Assembly (NCBI GenBank): GCA_937931205.1
Contig: CALHBF010000015.1
Location: forward strand, 210,336-274,335
Direction of reading: 5' to 3'
DNA from: an uncultured Bacteriovoracaceae bacterium
Lineage (GTDB): Bacteria; Bdellovibrionota; Bacteriovoracia; Bacteriovoracales; Bacteriovoracaceae
DNA: 64,000 nucleotides
The position numbers and the translations under genes are program-made. The first letter of the stretch is position 1; every line of letters starts with the position of its first letter. Of the stretch, positions 1 through 7,967 are shown piece by piece. The notes beneath the pieces are model-generated. The model saw nothing but the letters and a program-made list of their open reading frames with translations. It had not been told where the DNA came from and did not search any database.

Positions 1-191
1 TCAAACATCTTTGAGGCACCGGCGAAGACATCCTTACCGACAGTCGTTTTTAAAATAATGAGTCCAAAGATAACCTGTAGAAGAATCCCAGAAATTACTG
101 TTCTCCACTGGATCGCTTTACGCTTTTCTGAGAAAGCATACGCAATACCAATCATCACAAACAAACCAAGAAGAGAAACTAGTCTTTCCAT
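1..191 (-). CDS. nupC: NupC-type concentrative nucleoside transporter, N-terminal fragment
   Basis: Inner-membrane symporter of the CNT family, which imports nucleosides with H+ or Na+. Only the first 63 codons lie in the window and the gene runs off the left edge. The frame opens with MERLVSLLGLFVMIG, followed by FSEKRKAIQWRTV and a second hydrophobic stretch, which matches the opening of NupC proteins as I know them. The ATG is at 189-191 and an AGGAAGG Shine-Dalgarno lies just upstream. It sits close to deoA, punA and cdd, so uptake and breakdown of nucleosides are clustered. The family call rests on the N-terminus only. Confidence 0.75.
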   Translation of the reverse strand, partial: MERLVSLLGLFVMIGIAYAFSEKRKAIQWRTVISGILLQVIFGLIILKTTVGKDVFAGASKMF

Positions 192-291
192 AAGCCTTCC
201 TAATATCAATGTTAAATTTGACTCATGGATTTATCGCAAGGCCGACTAATAATGGCAAGAAAAACCCGACACTTTAAGACGGCCTAACTAG

Positions 292-681
292 TTAAAAATC
301 AGTGGTCCAGAGAGTACTAGAGACTTGTTTAGGGCCCTGATTAAGCAGATTTTCTTGAGAGTGGTGCCAGGCCACTCGCTCAAATGTTGAGAAAGCAGCA
401 GAACTTTGCAGGTCTTCAGAATTTTTCTGAGCGGAATTAAAAGCAACAAAAACAACCCCAGCAATGACTCCGATAGCTGCTCCTGTCCACACATTTGAAA
501 TATGTTTACTTGGTTCATTGGCAAAAGAGAGTGTTGAGAGACCAAGAACCGCTCCCCCAATACCAGCGCCAGCGACAATAAGAATGTCGTTTTGGGTATT
601 TTTAACAAAATCATCCTCTGCCATCACAGGTGAAACGATGAGTTGAGACAAAATAGCGAGAGAAAATAAAATCTTTTTCAT
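292..681 (-). CDS. Small exported or membrane protein with a glycine-rich hairpin
   Basis: Product of about 129 aa, function unknown. The frame can be read further upstream, but I start at the ATG at 679-681. It gives a clean signal-like N-terminus (MKKILFSLAILSQLIVSPVMAE), and AGGA lies 5 bases before it. After the signal come two hydrophobic glycine-rich stretches (around ILIVAGAGIGGAVLGLSTL and WTGAAIGVIAGVVFVAF) separated by a short polar loop. This suggests a membrane hairpin of glycine-zipper type. The C-terminus is polar. It is divergent from deoA and shares the 90-base spacer that holds the deoA promoter. Confidence 0.6.
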   Translation of the reverse strand: MKKILFSLAILSQLIVSPVMAEDDFVKNTQNDILIVAGAGIGGAVLGLSTLSFANEPSKHISNVWTGAAIGVIAGVVFVAFNSAQKNSEDLQSSAAFSTFERVAWHHSQENLLNQGPKQVSSTLWTTDF

Positions 682-700
682 AAACATCCTAGGACTTGAA

Positions 701-729
701 TTGCCAACGGGAGTACCTATGAATATGAT
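701..729 (+). promoter_or_regulatory. Predicted sigma70-type promoter of the deoA-punA-cdd operon
   Basis: TTGCCA at 701-706 and TATGAT at 724-729 are separated by exactly 17 bases. Transcription would start near 736, giving a leader of about 40 bases before the deoA ATG at 777. The same -35 hexamer and spacing recur before rpsT at 54735. Confidence 0.6.
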
Positions 730-733
730 AGGT
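715..733. promoter_or_regulatory. Inverted repeat overlapping the deoA -10 box (candidate operator)
   Basis: ACCTAT (715-720) and ATAGGT (728-733) form a 6-bp inverted repeat with a 7-base spacer that covers the predicted -10 box at 724-729. The position is what one expects of a repressor site controlling nucleoside catabolism. The repressor is not visible in this window. Confidence 0.35.
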
Positions 734-776
734 GGCTCTCGTAAATTTTGCAAATCAGTAATCATGTGAGTACATA

Positions 777-2099
777 ATGACAAAAGAAAAATTCCAAGTT
801 TATGGCCTTCTCGACAAAAAGAAGAAAGGCGAAAAGTTAACAAAAAACGAAATCAAGTGGTTCATCCAGTCTTTTACAGACGGAGTTATTCCTGATTATC
901 AAATGTCGGCCATGCTAATGGCGATGTTTATCAAAGGAATGGACGTTGAAGAAACAGCGGCCCTAACGGACGCAATGCTTGAGTCAGGTGAGCAGTTAAA
1001 GTTTCCTGGCAACAATGTGATCGATAAGCACTCAACAGGTGGAATCGGTGACAAAGCTTCTTTCATCCTCGCCCCTATTGCTTCAGCAGCAGGTGTAAAA
1101 GTTCCCATGATCGCTGGTCGCGGTCTTGGTCACACAGGTGGAACAGTTGATAAAATTGAAGCGATTAAAGGTTTTAATACGGCCCTTGATCTTAAAGAAT
1201 TCCAGAAGAAATTAAATAAGGAAGGCCTAGTTCTGATCGGACAAACTCCAGAGATTGCTCCTGCAGATCGTCTTATCTATGCTCTTCGTGATGTAACGGC
1301 AACAGTAGATTCAATTCCTCTTATTACTGCCTCAATTATGTCTAAGAAATTAGCTGAGGGAGCAAACGGAATCGTTTTTGATATTAAGTATGGTTCAGGC
1401 GCATTCATGAGAGATCCAAAATCTGCTCGTGCTCTTGGAACAAGTCTTATTCAAACTTCTAAGCGCTTCAAAAAGAAAGCAGTGGCCCTGATCACTGATA
1501 TGAACCAGCCTCTTGGAGATGCTGTTGGGCATACTAATGAGATTATCGAGTCTATCGAAACTCTTAAAGGGAAAGGTCCAAAAGATATTACAGATCTATC
1601 TGTAGAGCTTGCTGCCCATATGATTCATATCGGTGGGATTGAGAAGACTTTTGAAAAAGCTCTAAAAAAAGCTTGGAGTGTCCTCGAAGATGGCTCAGCT
1701 CTAAATGAATTCAGAAAACTTCTTAAATCTCAAGGTGGGGATGATCGAGTTATTGATGATTACTCTCTTCTACCGCAATCAACAGAAAAGACCGTAGTTA
1801 AAGCAACTGCTGATGGTTACATCAAATCTTTTGCGAATGCTAAGATCGGTATCCTTCTGATTGAACTTGGCGGCGGACGTAAAGAGAAAACAGATAAAAT
1901 TGATTTTGCAGTTGGTTTCAATTTCCATAAAAAGATTGGAGATAAGGTGAAAAAAGGTGAAGCGATTCTTACGATTGATCACCACCCTCACCAAGATAAA
2001 ATTGCCAAAGAACTGGTGAAGAAATTTCATAAGGAAGTCATCACACTTTCTGCAAGTAAAGTTCGTGCACCAAAACTTATTATTGAGAAACTAAGCTAA
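777..2099 (+). CDS. deoA: Thymidine/pyrimidine-nucleoside phosphorylase
   Basis: Cytosolic enzyme that cleaves thymidine or other pyrimidine nucleosides with phosphate, giving the free base and (deoxy)ribose 1-phosphate. The 440 residues are full length for the family. The phosphate-binding signature KHSTGGIGD is at about residues 84-92. R171, S186 and K190 fall at the positions known to bind the base in E. coli thymidine phosphorylase. The C-terminal domain (about 340-440) carries the usual Gly-rich GGGRK region. It is the first gene of an operon with punA (9-base gap) and cdd. The Shine-Dalgarno before its ATG is weak (GTGAG). Thymidine-specific and broad pyrimidine enzymes cannot be told apart here. 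Confidence 0.9.
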   Translation: MTKEKFQVYGLLDKKKKGEKLTKNEIKWFIQSFTDGVIPDYQMSAMLMAMFIKGMDVEETAALTDAMLESGEQLKFPGNNVIDKHSTGGIGDKASFILAPIASAAGVKVPMIAGRGLGHTGGTVDKIEAIKGFNTALDLKEFQKKLNKEGLVLIGQTPEIAPADRLIYALRDVTATVDSIPLITASIMSKKLAEGANGIVFDIKYGSGAFMRDPKSARALGTSLIQTSKRFKKKAVALITDMNQPLGDAVGHTNEIIESIETLKGKGPKDITDLSVELAAHMIHIGGIEKTFEKALKKAWSVLEDGSALNEFRKLLKSQGGDDRVIDDYSLLPQSTEKTVVKATADGYIKSFANAKIGILLIELGGGRKEKTDKIDFAVGFNFHKKIGDKVKKGEAILTIDHHPHQDKIAKELVKKFHKEVITLSASKVRAPKLIIEKLS

Positions 2100-2108
2100 G
2101 GACCCTAT

Positions 2109-2942
2109 ATGCCTATGAATAAAATCCTGGAAGCGGCCAATTACATTCGCTCTAAAACAAATATCAAACCAAAGATCGGTATCGTTCTTGGTTCGGGATT
2201 AGGAATTTACGTAGATCAAATTCAAAATAAACAAATTATCCCTTATCAGGATATTCCTCACTTCAAACGCACAAGCGTTGAAGGACATGAAGGTCGTCTG
2301 ATTCTAGGAGAGGTTCATGGTGTTCAGGTAGCGGCCCTACAAGGTCGTATCCACTCTTATGAAGGACACCCGATGGAAGAGATCGTTCTTCCAGTAAGAG
2401 TTTTAGCTGCTCTTGGAATTGAGATGCTTTTCCTCAGCAATGCTTCTGGTGGAGTTAATCTTGATTACCATCCGGGAGATCTTGTTGCGATCACTGATCA
2501 TATTAACCTTTCTGGCCGCAACGCTCTTCTAGGTCCTAACCTCGCTGAGCTTGGTCCTCGTTTCCCAGATATGAGCCAAGCTTATAACCGCGAAATGAAT
2601 AGTGTGATGATTGAGGTAGCTCGCCGTCACAAAGTGAATATGAAAGCTGGAGTTTATTGTTCAGTTTTAGGTCCAACTTATGAAACGCCAGCTGAAATTC
2701 GCATGATCCGCATTCTTGGCGGAGATATGGTAGGAATGAGTACTGTTCCTGAAGTCATTGCAGCCAACCACATGGGATTAAAAGTGGCGGGTGTTGCCTG
2801 TATCACTAACTATGCGGCCGGTATCAAAGAAGAAAAACTCAGCCATGCTGATGTAAAAGATGTGGCAGAAAAGGCCATGGTTGGATTCGCCACTATATTG
2901 ACTGAAACTATTGGTGAACTAAAAAAATTAGGGAAAGTCTAA
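2109..2942 (+). CDS. punA: Purine nucleoside phosphorylase (trimeric class)
   Basis: Cleaves purine (deoxy)nucleosides with phosphate to base and sugar 1-phosphate in the cytosol. The protein has 277 aa, typical of the trimeric PNP/MTAP family. GSGLG (about 29-33), GRIHSYEGH (79-87) and NASGG (111-115) make the phosphate and ribose site. GPTYETPAE (188-196) and TNYAAG (233-238) supply the purine-binding Glu and Asn. The start is the first of two close ATGs: AAGGA at 2098-2102 lies 6 bases before 2109 but 12 before 2115. The stop codon abuts the cdd ATG, so the genes are translationally coupled. Confidence 0.92.
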   Translation: MPMNKILEAANYIRSKTNIKPKIGIVLGSGLGIYVDQIQNKQIIPYQDIPHFKRTSVEGHEGRLILGEVHGVQVAALQGRIHSYEGHPMEEIVLPVRVLAALGIEMLFLSNASGGVNLDYHPGDLVAITDHINLSGRNALLGPNLAELGPRFPDMSQAYNREMNSVMIEVARRHKVNMKAGVYCSVLGPTYETPAEIRMIRILGGDMVGMSTVPEVIAANHMGLKVAGVACITNYAAGIKEEKLSHADVKDVAEKAMVGFATILTETIGELKKLGKV

Positions 2943-3329
2943 ATGAGTCAAAACCTTCATGAAGAAGCGAAGAAAGCTTCACTGAATTCACACTCACCTT
3001 ACTCCAAGGCCAAGGTGGGTTCAGTTATCATCACAGAAGATGGCAGCATCTTCAGTGGCTGTAATATTGAAAATGCAAGCTTTGGTGGAACTGTTTGTGC
3101 TGAAAGAGTGGCGATTTTTAAAGCTGTTTCTGAAGGCCACAAGAAAATAAAAAAAGTTCAAGTTTTCACTAAAGATGGTTGGCCACCTTGTGGTTTTTGC
3201 CTACAAGTCATGACTGAGTTTGCCGACGGAGATCTTGAAATCACGTTTGGTGACGAGCATGGAAAACAAACAACAAAAAAATTAAAAGAAATGCTAACTC
3301 ATGCATTTACTCCAGAGCACTTAAAATAA
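2943..3329 (+). CDS. cdd: Cytidine deaminase
   Basis: Hydrolytically deaminates cytidine and deoxycytidine to (deoxy)uridine, feeding the phosphorylase encoded upstream. The 128 residues match the small homotetrameric class. Zinc ligands and the catalytic acid are visible: C52-A-E54 and P-C83-G-F-C86, with NIENASF at about 41-47 binding the ribose. The ATG directly follows the punA stop. The cdd stop codon lies inside the hairpin of its own terminator. This is the last gene of the nucleoside operon. Confidence 0.92.
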   Translation: MSQNLHEEAKKASLNSHSPYSKAKVGSVIITEDGSIFSGCNIENASFGGTVCAERVAIFKAVSEGHKKIKKVQVFTKDGWPPCGFCLQVMTEFADGDLEITFGDEHGKQTTKKLKEMLTHAFTPEHLK

Positions 3330-3340
3330 GTGCTCTTTTT
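3314..3340 (+). terminator. Intrinsic terminator of the deoA-punA-cdd operon
   Basis: A perfect 9-bp stem (AGAGCACTT 3314-3322 with AAGTGCTCT 3328-3336), an AAAAT loop, then a T run to 3340. The cdd stop codon TAA (3327-3329) is within the loop and stem. Confidence 0.9.
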
Positions 3341-3361
3341 ATCTTAAACGAAACGAAAGGA

Positions 3362-3379
3362 AAGGAACGAATGTTCCTT
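3362..3379 (+). promoter_or_regulatory. Hairpin in the exonuclease leader
   Basis: AAGGAAC (3362-3368) pairs perfectly with GTTCCTT (3373-3379) across a 4-base loop. The left arm holds the only Shine-Dalgarno-like sequence near the exonuclease gene. The right arm lies inside a short upstream reading frame. It is not followed by a T run and so does not look like a terminator. Confidence 0.4.
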
Positions 3380-3409
3380 CACGTGTTTTATGACAGACCA
3401 ATCTTTTAA
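3371..3409 (+). other. Possible 12-codon upstream open reading frame
   Basis: ATG at 3371 lies 4 bases after AAGGA (3362-3366) and opens 12 codons ending in TAA at 3407-3409. It overlaps the exonuclease ATG (3390) in another frame. The exonuclease start has no Shine-Dalgarno of its own, so ribosomes ending or re-initiating here could couple the two. No protein evidence exists, so this may be chance. Confidence 0.25.
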
Positions 3410-4697
3410 CTCACCCGATGAGTTACTCCGCTCTCTTAATTTCTGTGTGATTGACTTAGAAACTACCGGCGGAAATTTTGAAACAGAAAAAATTATTGAA
3501 GTAGGTATGGTTCGAGTTGAAAACCGAGTCATCACTGAAGAACGAAATTTTCTCATCAATCCTGATAAAGAAATTCCCGACTTCGTTCAAAAATTAACAG
3601 GGATTAAAAAAGCAGACGTAAGTCACTCTCCTAAAATAGAAGAAGTCATCGATGAGATCACTCAATTCATCGGAGACTCTATCCTTGTGGCCCACAACAC
3701 TTCTTTTGATGTGCCCTTCTTGAACGGAGTTCTCAAACAACTGGGACGCCCCACTCTTGATAACAAGGTCATTTGTACCAATATCATGACCAAGTACATG
3801 ATCCCTGAGATCATGAGTTCAAATCTCTCTTATATGTCTTCCATCTTTGGAATTTCTCACTCCAATGCTCACCGAGCGGTAGAAGATGCCCGTGCAACGG
3901 CCAATCTCCTGCTCAAGTATATGGAGATTTTTGAGAAGAAGAATATTCGTAAGGTTAATCAGCTCTACTACCCTCGAAATAAGTTTGAACTTGATCGCGC
4001 TGTTTTTGATCCTGAGGATGGATTAGATGCTGTTTTTTCAACTCTAGCAATCATCGAGCGCCCAACAGTTCTTACAGTGAAGGGAGACAATGGAGTTATT
4101 CTCTCTATTCTTCCCATTAAGAATCCAAAGGCAGAACTTGATTCGCTTAAAACTTATCTTGCTGACTTTCGTTGGGGACAAATCAACGTAAGGCTCTGCG
4201 GGCCTTTCTTAGAAGGGTTATTCTTTCTCAATAACAATTTCATTAAGATTCCTGAAGTGTTTCGCAAGAAAACATTAGAATACCTAAAAGAGCATCACCA
4301 AATTGTAAAAGCAGAGATGGAGACCGATTTTGATTTCATCATCACTCCTCACCTCATCTCTGGCCAGTTTATGGTTTGGTCATTTTTGAACTTCAATTCC
4401 TACTCGCAATTGATCTTTAAGTACCCTGCTCACAAGAAAAAGCTTCACCAGTTTCTCTTGGGACAAATCAATCGCTATGAGAATATTCAGAAAGGGAAGC
4501 GTAAGGCCTTTATTCAAAATGACCTTCGAAATATTTTCTTGAGTGTATTTAATCAGTCTTTGAATGAAGCGAAAGATCTTTATTTAAAAGTCTCAATGTC
4601 TGAGATTAAAGATGAGAAAAAACCTTATCAGAATCGTATTGAAGTATTGTCAGAGAAGTATCCTGATCCTTATCAATTTCCTACAAACTTTATGTAA
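3390..4697 (+). CDS. DEDDh 3'-5' exonuclease (DnaQ-like) with an unassigned C-terminal half
   Basis: The N-terminal half (about 15-185) is a DnaQ-family exonuclease domain. ExoI is FCVIDLETTGG (D22, E24), ExoII is AHNTSFDVPF (D107), and ExoIII-epsilon is HRAVEDARAT (H161, D166), so all catalytic residues are present. It should hydrolyse single-stranded DNA or RNA 3' ends. At 435 aa it is nearly twice the length of the exonuclease domain. I could not assign residues 190-435, which have no clear GIY-YIG or BRCT motif. The ATG at 3390 is the only in-frame start before ExoI. The gene ends at a bidirectional terminator. Confidence 0.8.
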   Translation: MTDQSFNSPDELLRSLNFCVIDLETTGGNFETEKIIEVGMVRVENRVITEERNFLINPDKEIPDFVQKLTGIKKADVSHSPKIEEVIDEITQFIGDSILVAHNTSFDVPFLNGVLKQLGRPTLDNKVICTNIMTKYMIPEIMSSNLSYMSSIFGISHSNAHRAVEDARATANLLLKYMEIFEKKNIRKVNQLYYPRNKFELDRAVFDPEDGLDAVFSTLAIIERPTVLTVKGDNGVILSILPIKNPKAELDSLKTYLADFRWGQINVRLCGPFLEGLFFLNNNFIKIPEVFRKKTLEYLKEHHQIVKAEMETDFDFIITPHLISGQFMVWSFLNFNSYSQLIFKYPAHKKKLHQFLLGQINRYENIQKGKRKAFIQNDLRNIFLSVFNQSLNEAKDLYLKVSMSEIKDEKKPYQNRIEVLSEKYPDPYQFPTNFM

Positions 4698-4701
4698 TAA
4701 A

Positions 4702-4730
4702 AAAGGGCCACTTCCGTGGCCCTTTGCTTT
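4702..4730. terminator. Bidirectional intrinsic terminator
   Basis: AAAGGGCCAC (4702-4711), a TTCC loop and GTGGCCCTTT (4716-4725) form a perfect 10-bp stem. T-rich DNA follows on the plus side and an A run (T run on the minus strand) lies on the other. It serves both the exonuclease and the convergent S8 protease. Confidence 0.9.
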
Positions 4731-4735
4731 TGGAA

Positions 4736-7700
4736 TTAAAGTTTGATCGACTGAAGATCTATTCCACCTTTCCCACCATCAGCATTTGTGGGTGAGTAAA
4801 GAATGATTTCTGAACCATTCTTTGGAAGAGATACCATCTTCTTACCAAAACCTTGAACTTCGATTGATTCAGGAAGGTTGTTAGCATCTTTAATGCTTAG
4901 CTTATGCCAAGAATCACTTGTTCCTAGGTAGTCATCAGCTTCGATAGCACCTGCACCTGTATGAAGAGCAGCTACTTTCACATTCAGAGACTCAAGTGCT
5001 TCAGGAGAAACAGCTTCTAGATCAATTTCGATTACCGAAACTGAGCTCTCGTGGAATGGAGTGAAGCGACCAGCATAAAGGATTGCTTCGATATAAGATT
5101 CAACTGCTTTCGTATCGCCGTTTGTGCTGATGTGACTATCTTCAAAAGATGCTCTCAAAGTTTGAGCTTTCTTTGCATCAACTAGTACTGAAGCAAATCC
5201 ACCACCAATAGCTTCTGCAAGACCTGGGATATAACTTGTGTTTGTTCCTGCCCACTCAAGATCTGCTACGCCATCTTTATCTGAATCAATTTGAACTGAG
5301 ATTTCACATGCCTGCCAGTCAGAAACTGAATCAAACAGTTTCACACCAACTTGTAGGAATGACTTATCTTTACCATTAACATTTTTGTTCATAACACGGA
5401 AACCAGCTGACTGAAGATCACAAGCAGTGTTGCGAATAAGTGCTAGTTCAGCAGCGCTCTCTTTACGAGAATCTTCTGCAATCAGGTTGAAAGGAAGAAC
5501 CTTACCTTCGATTGAAGAATTGTTTGAAAGAACAAAAGATACTTTCTTATCACTTTGAATTTTTGCAATTGTATTCAGAGCACTCGCTTGGTGAACAACT
5601 GCGAGAACCGGGAAGCTCACTACTTCAGTATTTGAAGCATCAACTAGTTTTACGAAACCTTCAAAGTTCGCTCTGTTTTTAGAAACAACATCGAGAGTGA
5701 AGTTAAGTTTTACTTCTTTTGATTCACCTTTCTTGATTGTTACAACAGAACCTTTTTCAGCAAGTGTTACTCCACCTCTGAAATCAGTTGAGATTGAAAG
5801 GTTTAAATCCTCATCAGAAATATTCTTCAGAGTAATTGTTTCTGCTACTTTATTTGAAGCAAGAAGGTTTACTAGACCAAGAGAGAAAGCTCCACGACTT
5901 GGAACCAGTTTAGAAGTCAGGGCCTTCATAATATCTACACGACCAGCACCTTGAGCTGTTACTGAATATCTCTCACCTTTCTCATTTCCGATGATTTTAG
6001 CAGTCGCCATAAGCATGTGCTTATAATCCATTACTGATAACTCAGGGAATTTTTCTTTCATAAGGGCCATTACACCGGCCATGTGTGGAGAGGCCATTGA
6101 TGTTCCGTTAAGAGCAACACCGCCATTACCTTTACCAGTAGCAGCTGAAATGATCTGCTGACCTGGAGCTACGATTTCTGGCTTAATAAGACCATCTTCA
6201 GAACGAGGACCGCGTGAAGAGAAGCTTGTGATTGTATCAGCATACTCCATACGGCTTACTTTAATTTCATTTGAGAAGAAGAATTCGATTTCTTTCTTAC
6301 CATTTAGAGCTGCCTTAATTTTTTCACCGTCAGCTTTTGAGATAGAAACAACTGGGATGCTCATTGCATTGTCAGAACCACCAGCGATTGTTGGCTCACC
6401 ATCAACGTTGTTAGCGATAACAACACCGATCGCACCAGCTTTTAGAGCACGTTCAGCTTTTTCAGTGAAAGCAACCGCTCCACGATCAACCAGGGCAACT
6501 TTACCAGCAACTTTTGCAGCTTCTTCAGCAGTTAAGTCACGATCACCTAGACCGATGAAAGCAACATCACCTGAGATAACCTCTCCATCAGCAAGAGCTT
6601 TAGAGAAGCTTGCTAGTGGTGAGTACATATTTTCTTTCTTACCTTCGATTGAAACTTGAGAAGCAACAGCAGTTACGTTGTGAACCATATTATCAATTCC
6701 AGCAGCAACTGAAAGAGCTTCTGTAGCTGTTGAAGGAGCACCTACGATATAAGGAGCATCTCCAGAGTTACCGGCAGCTGCTACGAAAGATACACCTGCT
6801 AGAACTGTATTTTTAACAGCTTCAGCATAGTTGATAGAAGGCTTACCGTAAGCTCCACCAAGAGAAAGGTTCACGATATCTAGACGGTCACTTGGATCAA
6901 GGTCACCGTTTGGATCTACTGAATATTCAAGAGCTGCGATTACGATTGCATCTCCTGTTGAGTTTTTACCGAATACTTTAATTCCGTGCATAGTTGCACC
7001 TGAAGCAACACCATCATAAGTGTTCACTCCGTCACCAATACCAGCAACAGTACCAGCTACGTGTGTACCGTGACCTGAACGAACATCAAGTGGGTTCATA
7101 TCTGGACGAGGAATTCTAAGTGCAGTTACCGGAGAAGCTGGAGAGAACTCATCACCAACTAGATCAATACCGCCTTCAATTTTGTGCGGGTAAGAAGCAA
7201 CTGGAGCAGTTGGATCGATTGATTTGAATTCTTCAATTGAACCAGAGCCACCAAACATTGTGTGAGTATAATCAATACCAGTATCGATGATACCGATGCG
7301 AAGACCTTTACCAGTAATACCTAGTTCTTCTTTAGCACGGCCTGCGCCAATGAAGTTTACAGAAGTTCTTTCAGTAAGATCTCTTACCTTCTGATTCATC
7401 TGAGCATTAATTTCTGCACGAGTTACAACATCAGGAGCTGCAAAATAGCTCATTGTGTTTGCATTACGAACCATTGATAGGCCGTTCACTTTATTCATGA
7501 TTGAAGGCTTGGCCACGATTGTTACCGCGTTCATTACGATTTTTGTGCTGTAAAGAACTTCAGCATTTGGATCTAGTTCTTTTACTTTTTTAACAAATGC
7601 TTCCTGCTCAGCTAGAACAAGCGCTTTTTGATTTTCATCAATTGTAATTTTTTGACCTTCGATTTTTGCTGTCTCGATAAGTGCCGGAGTTTTAAGACGA

Positions 7701-7852
7701 ACCATAATCGCTTCTGCATCATCCAATTGGCTTCTAATTGAAATGATATTGGCATTCACCAACTTCATATTCTTTAGATCTTTTGGAGAAGTACTCATTC
7801 CACAAGAAGTAAGCACTGAAAGAAGGGCAAGAGTAGGAGCGATTTTCTTCAT
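4736..7852 (-). CDS. Secreted subtilisin-like (S8) serine protease, lipoprotein, with PA insert
   Basis: Large (1038 aa) endoprotease, probably anchored as a lipoprotein: the signal ends in LLSVLTSCG with Cys17. Triad residues in order are D190 (GIIDTGID), H261 (SGHGTHVAG) and S585 (GTSMASPHMAG), with oxyanion N362 (AAGNSGD). A PA-like domain (about 420-520, LVDRGAVAFTEKA...GVVIANN) is inserted between Asn and Ser, as in lactocepin-type proteases. An inhibitor-like prodomain precedes Asp, and about 400 residues after Ser look beta-rich, starting with an Fn3-like domain. I start at the ATG at 7850-7852 (GAGG 6 bases upstream), not at an in-frame TTG two codons before it. Prey or matrix protein digestion is inference. 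Confidence 0.88.
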   Translation of the reverse strand: MKKIAPTLALLSVLTSCGMSTSPKDLKNMKLVNANIISIRSQLDDAEAIMVRLKTPALIETAKIEGQKITIDENQKALVLAEQEAFVKKVKELDPNAEVLYSTKIVMNAVTIVAKPSIMNKVNGLSMVRNANTMSYFAAPDVVTRAEINAQMNQKVRDLTERTSVNFIGAGRAKEELGITGKGLRIGIIDTGIDYTHTMFGGSGSIEEFKSIDPTAPVASYPHKIEGGIDLVGDEFSPASPVTALRIPRPDMNPLDVRSGHGTHVAGTVAGIGDGVNTYDGVASGATMHGIKVFGKNSTGDAIVIAALEYSVDPNGDLDPSDRLDIVNLSLGGAYGKPSINYAEAVKNTVLAGVSFVAAAGNSGDAPYIVGAPSTATEALSVAAGIDNMVHNVTAVASQVSIEGKKENMYSPLASFSKALADGEVISGDVAFIGLGDRDLTAEEAAKVAGKVALVDRGAVAFTEKAERALKAGAIGVVIANNVDGEPTIAGGSDNAMSIPVVSISKADGEKIKAALNGKKEIEFFFSNEIKVSRMEYADTITSFSSRGPRSEDGLIKPEIVAPGQQIISAATGKGNGGVALNGTSMASPHMAGVMALMKEKFPELSVMDYKHMLMATAKIIGNEKGERYSVTAQGAGRVDIMKALTSKLVPSRGAFSLGLVNLLASNKVAETITLKNISDEDLNLSISTDFRGGVTLAEKGSVVTIKKGESKEVKLNFTLDVVSKNRANFEGFVKLVDASNTEVVSFPVLAVVHQASALNTIAKIQSDKKVSFVLSNNSSIEGKVLPFNLIAEDSRKESAAELALIRNTACDLQSAGFRVMNKNVNGKDKSFLQVGVKLFDSVSDWQACEISVQIDSDKDGVADLEWAGTNTSYIPGLAEAIGGGFASVLVDAKKAQTLRASFEDSHISTNGDTKAVESYIEAILYAGRFTPFHESSVSVIEIDLEAVSPEALESLNVKVAALHTGAGAIEADDYLGTSDSWHKLSIKDANNLPESIEVQGFGKKMVSLPKNGSEIILYSPTNADGGKGGIDLQSIKL

Positions 7853-7967
7853 AAACAACCTCGATTACATTGAGAAATGGTGCCCCCCAAATATACCTTT
7901 AGGGAGTCTTCATCTCGAGACACCAAGTAGGGATTACATAGGGGTGTCTAAAAATTGATCAGTATAA

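Noticed and set aside
6228..6659. Long plus-strand open frame (143 codons) opposite the S8 protease
   Set aside because: It is antisense to the PA-domain region of a clear protease gene, has no ribosome site, and its product is Ser/Ala/Arg-rich low-complexity sequence.
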